From Phormidium ambiguum IAM M-71 (GTDB taxonomy: Bacteria; Cyanobacteriota; Cyanobacteriia; Cyanobacteriales; Aerosakkonemataceae), in contig NZ_MRCE01000020.1 of the NCBI RefSeq assembly GCF_001904725.1, positions 40,609 through 104,608 of the forward strand: a stretch of DNA of 64,000 bases. Direction: 5' to 3'. The translations under genes and the position numbers were made by a program. The notes beneath the pieces were generated by a model. That model saw nothing but the letters and a program-made list of their open reading frames with translations. It searched no databases and had not been told where the DNA came from. Below, one piece after another: positions 35,968 through 45,055 of the stretch; the first letter of the stretch is position 1, and each line of letters opens with the position of its first letter.

Positions 35968-37770
35968 ATGCCAGATATTTTTACAGGTTCTCAAGGAGAT
36001 GCCGTTAACTTAATCGAACAATGGCGGCAGTTTTTAGAAGAGTTGTTGAGAAGTGAAGCTGAAGAACCAACCCCGTCAGCTAGAAGTTTACAAATTTACG
36101 ATAATGACCGATTAGTTTATGGAATGGAAAGAGAAACTAATCAATTTTTTGATGAGGTAACTGGATTGGCAGGACAGGTAATCAATCCAGAGTTATTAGG
36201 GCAGCTTAAAAAACTAAGAGATACCCCTGTTGGTGGGTTAATACCAGAAGCAGCTAACAAACGAATTGAGTTGGATGGGAGGATTATTTTGAAATCCGAT
36301 CGCCAAGGAAAGGTAATTATTAATGAAATTATCAAGACAAAATCTCAGGAAAAACTTCCTGAAGAATTTCCCCAAACAACTGTAGAACCAAATTCAGAAT
36401 CCGTATGGTTGGAAAACCAACCTTTACCATCACCTCCAGAAGAGAAAGATTATTACTCTCCAATTGAACTTGGTAGTGATAGTTCGTTACCTACTCAAGA
36501 ATCTGAAAAACTGTGGTCAAAAAGCGATCGCGAGGATGATTTACAAAATTCAGTAGACCAAATCCCAGTAGAAACAGTAGAGGCATCCCATAGAGTTTAT
36601 TCTCCTAAAGCTGAATTAGTATCAGCAGTAAGAGAGGGCATCAAGAAGGGAAATTACCAAATAATTAACCAAGCTTATACCGGGGTTCCTTATCAGGAAA
36701 AACAACTAATTTTTAACTCGTTAACTCCAGAGGAACAGAAAGAAACCAGATTGCTCAAACTCATCCATCAAGTAGAAGAACTTTCTGGCATAACTGATGG
36801 ATCTATTCATAATTTCGTGCGGTCAGCGATGCAGAAGCAATCTAAATCTCAACCAGATATAGAACCTGAAATTGAACAAGCTAGTGAAAAATTGCGGACT
36901 ATTTCTGGTTATGAAAAACTCCAGCGATCGCTTGCCGCGCTTCCTCAAACAACCTCCGTTCAAATGGCTGCTAACTATAGCACTGAAATGCAAAGTTTAT
37001 TAGAAACAATCCAGCAACAAAATCAGCAGATTAATTCCTTGCAGAATTCAGTTAGCCAAATGCAGCAGTTAATCACCACACGGGTTGAACAGCCTACGCA
37101 ATTTTCCTGGTGGCAGCAAGCTAAACAAACCGTCACGAATATCTGGGAAAACTTTAAACGCCGGGAAGATTACCACACATACGCAAATGCTATTCGCAGT
37201 TTCTACACCCAAAAAGTACCCCCGGATAGCTCAATTATTTATGTTGCTAATTATGTTATTCAAAGAGATGGAAAAAACTATACTCTTAGCGATCGAGATG
37301 GGCAAACAATTATCAAGTTTCATGCTAGCAGTTTGGGTGTACGCGTTGATTCCAATGTTCGACTTCAGCCCGAACAAGAACGAGATTTAATTGAACTGGT
37401 AATGGCACAAATTAAAGATAGACAACCCGATGGTGCGTTTGTCGTTGTCGGACAGCAGGAAGCAAATTATTATCTGCGAGTCCAAAAGCTTTCTAGTGCT
37501 TTGGTAAATTATGCTAAATCTCAAAATAGTCCAGTAGAAATTGATGGAAAGCTTTCCTATAAATGGAAGGCTACCACGGAGGGAGTTGTAGAAATTCACT
37601 CTAAAGATGGGCGGGGCTTATTGTTAGTTCAGTCTGGCGGCAAGATGCTTACGCAACTATCTGAACGCGATTTAGCTTACTTTGAGGCTATTTTACCCAA
37701 ACTGCGAGCGCCAGGAGTATCCTTACAGCCGGAAAAAGAAAAATCGCGAGCTCAGGAAATTGGTGATTAA
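35968..37770 (+). CDS. Large transfer-associated protein of unknown function
   Basis: 600 residues. The N-terminal domain (1-130) has RLVYGMERETNQFFDEVTGLAGQVI. A polar linker and a helical region follow, then a coiled coil (about 325-372, SLLETIQQQNQQINSLQNSVSQM in part), and a C-terminal beta domain (about 415-480) with IIYVANYVIQRDGKNYTLSDRDGQTIIKF. No catalytic motif and no membrane segment. Its ribosome site (GGAGAG) and position at the end of the transfer operon suggest a cytoplasmic relaxosome or coupling accessory. Confidence 0.55.
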   Translation: MPDIFTGSQGDAVNLIEQWRQFLEELLRSEAEEPTPSARSLQIYDNDRLVYGMERETNQFFDEVTGLAGQVINPELLGQLKKLRDTPVGGLIPEAANKRIELDGRIILKSDRQGKVIINEIIKTKSQEKLPEEFPQTTVEPNSESVWLENQPLPSPPEEKDYYSPIELGSDSSLPTQESEKLWSKSDREDDLQNSVDQIPVETVEASHRVYSPKAELVSAVREGIKKGNYQIINQAYTGVPYQEKQLIFNSLTPEEQKETRLLKLIHQVEELSGITDGSIHNFVRSAMQKQSKSQPDIEPEIEQASEKLRTISGYEKLQRSLAALPQTTSVQMAANYSTEMQSLLETIQQQNQQINSLQNSVSQMQQLITTRVEQPTQFSWWQQAKQTVTNIWENFKRREDYHTYANAIRSFYTQKVPPDSSIIYVANYVIQRDGKNYTLSDRDGQTIIKFHASSLGVRVDSNVRLQPEQERDLIELVMAQIKDRQPDGAFVVVGQQEANYYLRVQKLSSALVNYAKSQNSPVEIDGKLSYKWKATTEGVVEIHSKDGRGLLLVQSGGKMLTQLSERDLAYFEAILPKLRAPGVSLQPEKEKSRAQEIGD

Positions 37771-37865
37771 TTGGGGGAGGCTTTTCCATCAGTCGGATTA
37801 TACATCTACTGACAACGAGCATCCCCTTTGGTAATCTCAAAGTTAGTTCTTTACCGCAATTGCTC

Positions 37866-38126
37866 ATGGGTAGCCAATCTACAGCCAAAACTATCTTTCT
37901 CCTTGCCTCTATGGTGGGCTGGCTTATCGTTGGTGCATCTTTGATGTATCTTTTTCCAGCCATCGCAGATTGGCTAATCTCCTCCGAGCGCACCCATCTA
38001 TGGATGGAAACCCTCAGTCGTAGCGGTTACAATCCTCTGCTGGCTTGGGTGGGAGGAGGTATCACTTTAGTTATTACCGTGTCGAGCTATATCATCTGGC
38101 ATCTGAGGTTTGAAGGGAAGATTTAG
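37866..38126 (+). CDS. Small two-helix membrane protein
   Basis: 86 residues from the ATG at 37866. Two membrane helices (IFLLASMVGWLIVGASLMYLF and LAWVGGGITLVITVSSYIIW) flank a short loop. It is probably the last gene of the transfer operon; the overlapping minus-strand frame looks unnatural. Function unknown. Confidence 0.5.
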   Translation: MGSQSTAKTIFLLASMVGWLIVGASLMYLFPAIADWLISSERTHLWMETLSRSGYNPLLAWVGGGITLVITVSSYIIWHLRFEGKI

Positions 38127-38281
38127 AGCGACGAGCGCATCTTGCTCTTGAGGCCGATCGACTTCTGATTTCAAAGGAAGTGTGAGTTGCCTTTTCTGTA
38201 TAGTGCGCTCCCACTCTTCCTCTATCTTTTGGTCATATTATTCCGTACCGAACTCAACATCATCTCTCACGATGCTGCGCT

Positions 38282-39874
38282 TCACTTTTCTAGCCAATCA
38301 GCCCCAAACTCACATTTCATATATTTAACGACCCATTGTTTAGGTTTATGATTTTTCCCAGCAATAATATTCAAATATTTACGATATTTCGCTTGCTCAG
38401 CCGCCGTTGGATTATCACCAAAAATTGCCCCTCTAGCCCAATCAAGAGGCGGGTAAGTGCTGCTTTCATATTCCTCTCGCCACCGTTGAGCCGCCCAAGC
38501 TGGAGAAAAACCTTTAGCAAATGCTTCGTTTAACTTTTGGCGATAAAAATAGAATGAATGGCGGTCTTCATCTCTAATCATCCGTTCTAAAGCTTGGATT
38601 GGGGTCAGTTTTTCTCTTGGTACAAAATCATAACCGCACTGGCGACAACGAGGTGTTGCAATCCAAGTTAATGCACCGCACCCTCCCCATTCCACCGGAC
38701 AACTTTTCATCGGAATTTCGCCACATTCTGTTTCTATAGATTCGTTTAAACTTACCTCTCGGAAGTCTTCAATAAATCCAAATCTTTTCACTAATCCGGC
38801 TTGGTCTAACACTAAACAATCTGTTTTGTGAGGTAATATTCTTAAACCTCTACCTACTTGTTGAAAATACTTGGCTCGGCTTTTAGTCGGTCGGCATAAA
38901 AGTACCGCAGATATTTTTGGGTCGTCATAGCCTTCCGCTAAAGATTCACAAGAAGCCAAAACGCTGATTTCTCCTTGAGATAATTTTTCATAGTAAATAT
39001 TTCGTTCTTTAGGTGACATCGACCCATCTACGTGAGCAGCATGAACTCCAGCATCTCGAAATGAAGATGCGATCGCGCGAGCATGAGCTATACTGACTGC
39101 AAACGCAATGGTTGCCCGACCCGCCGCCAAACGCTGCCATTCTTTTACGGCAGCTGCGATGGCTTCCGGTACATTGCATTTTAGTTCCAAATCTTGAATA
39201 GCAAAATCTCCATTCTCTTCCCTTACTTCTGATAAATCCGGTTCACCATTACTGTAGTAAACTGGTCGAGTTAAAAATCCCCATTTAATTAACTGTTCTG
39301 GAAAAGGTGCTTTAACCAATCCCGTAAAAATATCTCCTAATTCTTCTTTCTTTGCTAGACGAAATGGTGTGGCAGTTAAACCAATATATATACAGTTATT
39401 GGCGGTTACATTGGTACAATCTTTGAGTTTAGGAAAGCGTTTCAGCATGACGCTTGTGAAGCTGGTTAAATGACATTCATCGCAGATAACTAAATCAGGT
39501 CTAAACCATTCATCTATTTCCCGATAAGCTAAAGTTTGTACCGAAGCTACTTGTATTCGATGCTGTCTTTCTTCTTTACGTCCTCCGGCTATTACTCCGC
39601 AGTTAATCCCAAACAAAACAAATTTTTCTAAAGTTTGCTGGATTAAAACATCCCGATGCACCACAAATAAAACTTGTTGACCGTCCAAAAAAGCGTTATA
39701 AATGATTTCTGCTGCCATAATTGTTTTCCCCGACCCCGTAGCAGCGACAATCAGGTGGCGTTGGTGTCCGGCTTGGATTTGAGCTTTTAAATCTAATATG
39801 ACTTGTTTTTGGTAATCTCGCAGTCTTGGTAAATTTTGGGATTTTAAAGTTTTAGAATGCGTCTGGGTTTTCAT
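38282..39874 (-). CDS. DEAD/DEAH superfamily II helicase with zinc ribbon
   Basis: 530 residues. RDYQKQVILDL is the Q-motif-like start. Walker A is AATGSGKT (44-51) and motif II is VICDECHLTSF. SIAHARAIASSFRDAG and motif VI QQVGRGLRI follow. The C-terminal zinc ribbon is CPVEWGGCG and CRQCGYDF. This is the RadD/SSL2-like type of DNA helicase common on plasmids and phages, probably for replication or repair of plasmid DNA. It is divergent from nothing nearby and separated from ParB by 324 bases. Confidence 0.85.
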   Translation of the reverse strand: MKTQTHSKTLKSQNLPRLRDYQKQVILDLKAQIQAGHQRHLIVAATGSGKTIMAAEIIYNAFLDGQQVLFVVHRDVLIQQTLEKFVLFGINCGVIAGGRKEERQHRIQVASVQTLAYREIDEWFRPDLVICDECHLTSFTSVMLKRFPKLKDCTNVTANNCIYIGLTATPFRLAKKEELGDIFTGLVKAPFPEQLIKWGFLTRPVYYSNGEPDLSEVREENGDFAIQDLELKCNVPEAIAAAVKEWQRLAAGRATIAFAVSIAHARAIASSFRDAGVHAAHVDGSMSPKERNIYYEKLSQGEISVLASCESLAEGYDDPKISAVLLCRPTKSRAKYFQQVGRGLRILPHKTDCLVLDQAGLVKRFGFIEDFREVSLNESIETECGEIPMKSCPVEWGGCGALTWIATPRCRQCGYDFVPREKLTPIQALERMIRDEDRHSFYFYRQKLNEAFAKGFSPAWAAQRWREEYESSTYPPLDWARGAIFGDNPTAAEQAKYRKYLNIIAGKNHKPKQWVVKYMKCEFGADWLEK

Positions 39875-40198
39875 TTAGATGATTTACCAATTTCACGCTC
39901 TTTACCTGTTCCGCGTTGCCAGGAAGTGTTAACAGAGATTAATGCCTAAACAATCTCCTTATCTAAAAATAGAAATTTCTCCGCTTGATTTGCTCTTGCT
40001 GTTGGCTGAAATCAACTTAAATTGAAATTCTTACCTCAGCAAAAGTACCGCTATGTCTAATGTAAGAAATTGCTCTAACATTCTCGCTCTCAAGACTAAT
40101 AGAATATTTGGAAAGGACGCGACGCGAGACTGTCTAGCTTACTGGCTCCCTACTACACCTGAATCAGATGCTCGCAGCTAGCTAAATCTAGCTTGGAT
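39875..40198. other. Intergenic region between helicase and ParB genes
   Basis: 324 bases. It holds the helicase promoter on the minus strand and probably the parAB transcript end. A weak inverted repeat AGCTAG/CTAGCT lies at 40176-40193 just past the parB stop. No gene seen. Confidence 0.35.
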
Positions 40199-41140
40199 TT
40201 AACTCTGGGTATCCGCATCAGAAACGAGTGCTTCTATCTGTGCCAACAACTTTTCCAAACTTTTCTGCTTCTGCGGATCGTCCCAAACCTTAGATTTCTT
40301 TAATAAACGATAGCTACTATCCACTCGACTTTTTAAAGAGGGATTTTTTTGGGCTTCAGCCACTTGAGGACGATTCAGAGCCGCTACCCTTTCCTTGATT
40401 TGAACCAACGACAAATCAAGCTCAACTGCTTCATCCAACAAACGGCAACGGGCATCTACATCTTTCACTCTGGCAATAACTTGGGCTTTAGTATAGGCAA
40501 TCTTACCCTCTCGTAGTGCCGCTTTGATTTCTTCTGGCAGTTTCAGTAATGGTAACCGAGTAGTAATGAAAGATGACCAACTGACTAAACCCAAGGAATC
40601 AAATAAAGCTTGTATCGCTTCCCCTTCCGAGTTAGTCAAAACGTTTTGACTAACTAACCCACTATTTTCATTTCGCATCCGGTAAAGCCGATTTGTTACT
40701 TCTTCTACTTTCATCTCTAACTTAAAAGCCAGTAATTGCAAAATCCCTTCCGTCTCTTCAACCGAACTGAGGTCTTCCCGTTGTAAGTTTTCGATTAGCG
40801 AAAGTTGTAAAGCTTCAATATCAGTCAGTTGACGAATCGTAACCGGAACTTCAGTTAACCCAGCAGCTTGGGCTGCCCGGTAACGCCTTTCTCCAGCTAC
40901 CAGTTCGTACTGGTTAAGTTGTTCGGGTAATGGACGCACCAATAATGGCTCCAATATGCCGTGAGCGCAAATTGATTGAGTCAGTTCCTCCAGTTTTTGC
41001 GGGTCAAAATAGCGTCGGGGTTGGCTTGCTGGTAAGGTAATCGCCGTTATCGGTAAAAACTGGGGATTTTCGACTGAGGTAGAGACAACTGACTCTTCTC
41101 CAAACACAAATTCTTTCAAACTACGCCTATTTGCCGCCAT
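40199..41140 (-). CDS. parB: ParB/RepB/Spo0J family partition protein
   Basis: 313 residues. The N-terminal domain contains [45 protein letters not shown] and [17 protein letters not shown], the boxes of the CTP-binding ParB clamp domain. A helix-turn-helix part and a C-terminal dimerisation tail follow. ParB binds parS and loads on plasmid DNA. Its start overlaps the parA stop by 14 bases. No parS palindrome was identified by eye. Confidence 0.93.
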   Translation of the reverse strand: MAANRRSLKEFVFGEESVVSTSVENPQFLPITAITLPASQPRRYFDPQKLEELTQSICAHGILEPLLVRPLPEQLNQYELVAGERRYRAAQAAGLTEVPVTIRQLTDIEALQLSLIENLQREDLSSVEETEGILQLLAFKLEMKVEEVTNRLYRMRNENSGLVSQNVLTNSEGEAIQALFDSLGLVSWSSFITTRLPLLKLPEEIKAALREGKIAYTKAQVIARVKDVDARCRLLDEAVELDLSLVQIKERVAALNRPQVAEAQKNPSLKSRVDSSYRLLKKSKVWDDPQKQKSLEKLLAQIEALVSDADTQS

Positions 41141-41759
41141 TTAAAACCTCCAGGGATTCTTTAAACAAGGACTCGTAATCTTTGGCAGCTTCTTTGGCAG
41201 CTGCTCCCGACATTTGGAAGACTGTGCGCTCCTGTCCGGGAGCATCAGCAAGACACTGCCTCTGGTAGATGGTACTTAGCAGGGGAAAGTTGCTTTCTTT
41301 GAGCAGTTGTTTGGCTTCTTGTAATAATAGAGTTCCTTTGGTAGCGCGGCTCAAAAACATTGCCGCTTTCGGCATTCCGCCTCGCAGTTCTTGGGCGTGT
41401 CGAATAAACCGGAGAATTTTCGTGCTGCTATGAAGGTCAAGCCCAGAAGGTTGACAAGGAACCAATGCTAAATCACACCGAGCCAGTATAGCTTTGGTAA
41501 CTTCGCTCAAGCTACCTGGGCCATCGACTACTACAGATGAATATTTTTGGGCTAGTTCGGGGAGAACTTCAAATAGCTCTTCTGGGTCGCTCACTACTTG
41601 GTACGGCAAATTCAATCCTTTGATCCAAGTTGAGCTACTCTGTTGAGCATCGGAATCTACTAGGAGTACGTTTCCTCGTTTTTGTAGCCAGTAGGCCATG
41701 TGTACGGCTGAGGTCGATTTTCCCACTCCGCCTTTTTGATTTGTGAAAGATATGATCAT
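41127..41759 (-). CDS. parA: ParA family partition ATPase
   Basis: 210 residues from the ATG at 41759. The P-loop KGGVGKST is at residues 9-16, placing it at the very N-terminus as in short type Ib ParA proteins; a TTG-type extension to 41855 is unlikely. [13 protein letters not shown] (Walker A' region) and [17 protein letters not shown] (Walker B) follow. It drives plasmid segregation with ParB. Confidence 0.93.
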   Translation of the reverse strand: MIISFTNQKGGVGKSTSAVHMAYWLQKRGNVLLVDSDAQQSSSTWIKGLNLPYQVVSDPEELFEVLPELAQKYSSVVVDGPGSLSEVTKAILARCDLALVPCQPSGLDLHSSTKILRFIRHAQELRGGMPKAAMFLSRATKGTLLLQEAKQLLKESNFPLLSTIYQRQCLADAPGQERTVFQMSGAAAKEAAKDYESLFKESLEVLNGGK

Positions 41760-41881
41760 GGATAATAAATATAGAAATGATAGAAATGACCTGACGGCAC
41801 TTCCAATCTTACGGCGAATCAGCGATTTGTTGCTGTTTTCTAATCGCACGAGCAATTAAGGTGCTTTCTTTTCCAATCCTT

Positions 41882-41986
41882 CTAATCTAATTTAATGTCT
41901 CCATCAAGGTAAAGCTGATACCACTGTTGGTGCTGACGGATAACTTGTTCATCATCTCGCATAGCTAAGCGTTTTAGTTTCATCAT
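41882..41986 (-). CDS. Possible 34-residue peptide
   Basis: ATG-ATG start at 41986, peptide beginning MMKLKRLAMRDDEQV and ending LYLDGDIKLD before TAG. The composition looks protein-like, but there is no ribosome site and the frame is short. It lies between parA and the PadR-type gene and could be a remnant. Confidence 0.3.
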   Translation of the reverse strand: MMKLKRLAMRDDEQVIRQHQQWYQLYLDGDIKLD

Positions 41987-42057
41987 TTGTTTGATTGTTG
42001 AAGCTTCCAGAGATTTGGGAAGTTTCTTCTGTCAGTTGAGGTCATTCAGAAATTGAT

Positions 42058-42648
42058 TCAGGTTGGCTTTGTAGTATTGCGATCGCCTTTGGCGCTGCGC
42101 TTCGCGCAATCGCGCAGCGTGTGCATAGCACGTATCGCCCCATGAAGCCAATTCAGATAAGTCTGTTCCCGCTGCTTTACTAACTCCAGTACCAACCGCT
42201 GCATTTTCTGTTCGCGAGATACTTCGGGATGATCCAAAGCCGGGAGATCGTGAGCCTCACACTCAAGTAGTTTTTTGCACCTCGCTTCTAACTCTTGCTC
42301 TAGCAAAGGAATAATCGCTTCATTTGGTAGTTGGGCGGCGAAGTAAAGTTGAACTAACAAAGGTTCTCGCCAAATCGGTAGAGGCTGATGGGTTCTCAAC
42401 CACTGATTTAATGCTTTGGAGCCTGCTTCTGTAATCTGGTAGACCTTGCGATTCGGGCGCTCGTGCTGAATTTCCACCCTACAGGTAATCCAACCTTGCG
42501 ACTCTAGTTTATCCAATGTGCGATAAATTTGTGCCTGATCTGCTTGCCATATATGAGCAATGCAATCGTCAAAGCACTCAGTTTTCAAATCGTAGCCAGT
42601 TCGTTCCTGTTGCTGTATCAGACCGAGAATCACGTAAGCCAAAGACAT
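42058..42648 (-). CDS. PadR-family transcriptional regulator
   Basis: 196 residues. The winged helix-turn-helix YVILGLIQQQERTGYDLKTECF, then QIYRTLDKLESQGWITCRVEIQHERPNRKVYQITEAG, is the PadR signature; a Vir_act_alpha_C-like dimerisation helix region follows. It is divergent from the pirin gene, whose promoter it probably represses in response to stress or phenolic compounds. The last about 20 residues (AIRAMHTLRDCAKRSAKGDRN) are encoded by a GC-rich interspersed repeat, so the original C-terminus was replaced. Confidence 0.88.
   Translation of the reverse strand: MSLAYVILGLIQQQERTGYDLKTECFDDCIAHIWQADQAQIYRTLDKLESQGWITCRVEIQHERPNRKVYQITEAGSKALNQWLRTHQPLPIWREPLLVQLYFAAQLPNEAIIPLLEQELEARCKKLLECEAHDLPALDHPEVSREQKMQRLVLELVKQREQTYLNWLHGAIRAMHTLRDCAKRSAKGDRNTTKPT
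42085..42145. repeat. GC-rich palindromic repeat at the 3' end of the PadR gene
   Basis: A palindrome-rich segment with CGCTGCGCTTCGCGCAATCGCGCAG-like symmetry (shown in two parts: CGCTGCGCTTCGCGC and AATCGCGCAGCGTG). It extends into the coding end of the PadR gene. Confidence 0.55.
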
Positions 42649-42776
42649 ATACGGTTTACCGAACTAATTAGGGTGACAAACCCTACTGAACATTCTTATA
42701 TACTATCATGCTAATATATGATTAATCAAATATAAGACAAGTGAAATAAATAATCTGATTCCCAGGAGGCAATAGT
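42649..42776. promoter_or_regulatory. Divergent PadR-pirin promoter region
   Basis: 128 bases. Two palindromes are present, CGGTTTACCG (42652-42661) and TGATTAATCA (42719-42728). CAGGAGG lies 8 bases before the pirin ATG. These are candidate operators for the PadR-type regulator. Confidence 0.4.
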
Positions 42777-43691
42777 ATGACCGTTACCACTCAAACGCTG
42801 CGATCGGTTGCCGGAATCATTAATAGTGTGGAAACTTTAGAAGGGGCAGGATTTTTGGTACGTCGTCCCTTTCCTAAAAGCAGTTTCTCCGAGTTTGACC
42901 CTTTTCTCCTCCTCGATGAATTAGGCCCAGTTAACCTAAAACCAGGTCAGGCAAAAGGCGCACCAGACCATCCCCATCGCGGTTTTGAAACAGTTAGCTA
43001 TGTATTGGACGGACGATTAGAACACAAGGATTCTGTTGGACATACGGGAGTATTAAATCCGGGTGATGTGCAATGGATGACCGCAGGTGCAGGGGTGGTA
43101 CATTCCGAAATGCCCCAAGCAGAATTTACTCGCACAGGTGGACGGCTACATGGGATTCAACTCTGGGTTAACCTGCCGCAACGGGATAAGATGATTGCGC
43201 CTCGTTATCAGGAAATCAAAGCGGCTCAAATTCCTGTAGTTCATACAGAAGATGGGTCTGTCACAGTGCGAGTCATTGCTGGAGAGGCGTTAGGTGCAAA
43301 GGCGGTCATTGAAACCCGCACACCGATTATTTACCTACACTTCACGCTACAACCGGGTGCATCGATCGTCCAAAGAGTACCGAAAGAATACAACGCTTTT
43401 GCATATCTGCTCGATGGTACTGGTTTGTTTGGCACCGAACAAGAACGCGGTCATGATGGACAAATGGTGATTTTTGCTGCTGATGGGGATGAGGTTGTCA
43501 TTGCTAACCCTGCTGATGCTCAACAACCGCTCGATTTCCTGCTAATTGGCGGAGTACCGTTGAATGAACCTGTGGTGCGCTATGGGCCATTTGTGATGAA
43601 CACAGAAACGGAAATTATGCAGGCCCTCGAAGATTACCAAAATGGAAAGATGGGACAAATTCATGCAAAACACACTTCAACATCGGATTAA
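42777..43691 (+). CDS. Pirin family protein
   Basis: 304 residues, bicupin. The metal-binding set is His65 and His67 (DHPHRGFETVSYVL), His109 and Glu111 (GVVHSEMP). The C-terminal cupin has FAYLLDGTGLFG. Pirins act as quercetinase-like enzymes or redox-responsive regulators. The gene has a strong ribosome site (CAGGAGG). The next gene starts inside its end. Confidence 0.93.
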   Translation: MTVTTQTLRSVAGIINSVETLEGAGFLVRRPFPKSSFSEFDPFLLLDELGPVNLKPGQAKGAPDHPHRGFETVSYVLDGRLEHKDSVGHTGVLNPGDVQWMTAGAGVVHSEMPQAEFTRTGGRLHGIQLWVNLPQRDKMIAPRYQEIKAAQIPVVHTEDGSVTVRVIAGEALGAKAVIETRTPIIYLHFTLQPGASIVQRVPKEYNAFAYLLDGTGLFGTEQERGHDGQMVIFAADGDEVVIANPADAQQPLDFLLIGGVPLNEPVVRYGPFVMNTETEIMQALEDYQNGKMGQIHAKHTSTSD

Positions 43692-44070
43692 TCAGCATCA
43701 ACTTTTGAGCGATCTACGAATTAAATTACTGCGCTTGCACAAGTCATTGTTGAATAGTGAGCGTATTAGTTACGAACAAGTACGGGGAAATGTTTCTGCT
43801 GGGGAACTGCTACAACTGGCGATTCATCATGAACAATTTGCCTGGTTACATCAACTCTCTCAACTGATTGTACAAATTGACGATCTGCTTCATGCTGATG
43901 AGCCTGTAACTCCAGAAGATCTTGCTACTCTCACTCATGAAGTTCGGACTTTGCTTACACCAGACGAATCGGGAAATGATTTTGCGATGAAGTATGATGC
44001 AGCTTTACAACGCAATCCTGATGTGGTGTTAGCTCATGCTGATGCTGTCATGCTTTTAGCGTCAAACTAG
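43663..44070 (+). CDS. Hypothetical helical protein coupled to pirin
   Basis: 135 residues from the ATG at 43663, which overlaps the pirin 3' end by 29 bases; the frame is open from 43642. It is all-helical with QNTLQHRINQHQLLSDLRIKLLRLHKSLL and DEPVTPEDLATLTHEVRTLL. No family name is recognised. Overlap indicates translation coupling with pirin, so it should act with it. A strong terminator follows. Confidence 0.7.
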   Translation: MQNTLQHRINQHQLLSDLRIKLLRLHKSLLNSERISYEQVRGNVSAGELLQLAIHHEQFAWLHQLSQLIVQIDDLLHADEPVTPEDLATLTHEVRTLLTPDESGNDFAMKYDAALQRNPDVVLAHADAVMLLASN

Positions 44071-44086
44071 AAGCCATAAATTAAAG

Positions 44087-44122
44087 CAGTTTGTCTAGAT
44101 TAAATGTAATCTAGACAAACTG
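44087..44122 (+). terminator. Strong terminator of the pirin unit
   Basis: Perfect 15-base arms CAGTTTGTCTAGATT and AATCTAGACAAACTG separated by AAATGT, followed by TTTGTTC. Confidence 0.75.
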
Positions 44123-44156
44123 TTTGTTCAATTTGCTTACACAGGAGATAAAAATA

Positions 44157-44879
44157 TTGATAAAGTCCGCTCGAACAACTCTGCAAAGCAGCGATTGTAG
44201 AATATCATCAGGAAATTGCATTGTAGAATCCCACTTTGAGGCGCAAGTGAAATGCCCGTATCTTCAAAAGATAAACAGATTGTGGCAATGGGTGGAGGTG
44301 GTTTTTCGATGGAACCCGATGCCCTACTACCAAAATCCCGAACGCATTTCTACCATTGCTGAAGCCGTCGAAAATCAATCAGTCGAGCAACTCAAAAAAC
44401 TGATAACTTTTTTACCAACAACTCAAAAAGCTGCTCGGAAAGCCGAATTAGTTAGTCTCGTTTTAAGTCATTTAAATAAAACGAACCTATTTGAACTTTG
44501 GAGAAAATTAGATAACTTACAACAAGCAGCCGTAGCCGAAATTGTGCATTCTTCAGAAACTCAGTTTGACGCGGTTAAGTTTAAAGCCAAATACGGACAA
44601 TTACCTGATTTCGGTACTTCTTCCAATTACTACGGTACTAATCATCAACCTTCTTTATTGGGACTGTTCTTTTATAGCTACAATATCATGCCCGATGAAC
44701 TCAAGGAAATATTAAAAACTTTTGTTCCTCCCCCAATAGAGACTAAAATGAAAAGTGTAAAAGAAATTCCCCAAACAATTCGCCAGCAATGGCAAGATTA
44801 TGATTTTACTACCCGACAAGATAAGCAACGAGTCGAAGATATTCCTATAGTGCAGCGAGAAATCCGCCAAATCCTCTAA
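44157..44879 (+). CDS. Hypothetical protein with SAP-like helical region, 3' end disturbed
   Basis: About 240 residues if the TTG at 44157 (AGGAG 11 bases upstream) is the start; the frame is open from 44124. The recognisable part is SVEQLKKLITFLPTTQKAARKAELVSLVLSHL and LWRKLDNLQQAAVAEIVHSS, a helical arrangement reminiscent of SAP or helicase-associated domains. The first about 45 codons look non-conserved, and the last codons run into a duplicated piece of the neighbouring Rpn gene, so both ends may be altered. Confidence 0.45.
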   Translation: MIKSARTTLQSSDCRISSGNCIVESHFEAQVKCPYLQKINRLWQWVEVVFRWNPMPYYQNPERISTIAEAVENQSVEQLKKLITFLPTTQKAARKAELVSLVLSHLNKTNLFELWRKLDNLQQAAVAEIVHSSETQFDAVKFKAKYGQLPDFGTSSNYYGTNHQPSLLGLFFYSYNIMPDELKEILKTFVPPPIETKMKSVKEIPQTIRQQWQDYDFTTRQDKQRVEDIPIVQREIRQIL

Positions 44880-45044
44880 CTGTTGAATTGACAAACCTTC
44901 AATTCGGTTCACAATTTTTCCAGGTAATTCCCCATAAACATATCTCAATTGACGCAACACAATAAAAAGTGCTTCTTCCTTTTTACCTTCTTGTTTTCCT
45001 TCTGGGAAAATTCTTTGATAAACAACCGATTGCCGCATAATCAT
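44869..45044 (-). pseudogene. Truncated duplicate of the Rpn/DUF4351 gene 3' end
   Basis: The minus-strand peptide MRQSVVYQRI, ending QQLEDLAD, repeats the C-terminal DUF4351 part of the adjacent 273-residue protein. The DNA is nearly the same, with small differences, including an insertion (PEGKQEGKKEE versus QEGKKEE). It is a tandem partial copy; sequence beyond 44869 is unrelated. Confidence 0.75.
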
Positions 45045-45055
45045 TCATCCTACAT

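Noticed and set aside
37688..37993. Minus-strand 101-codon frame antisense to the small membrane protein
   Set aside because: The opposite strand gives a clear two-helix membrane protein in operon orientation; this frame does not resemble a protein.
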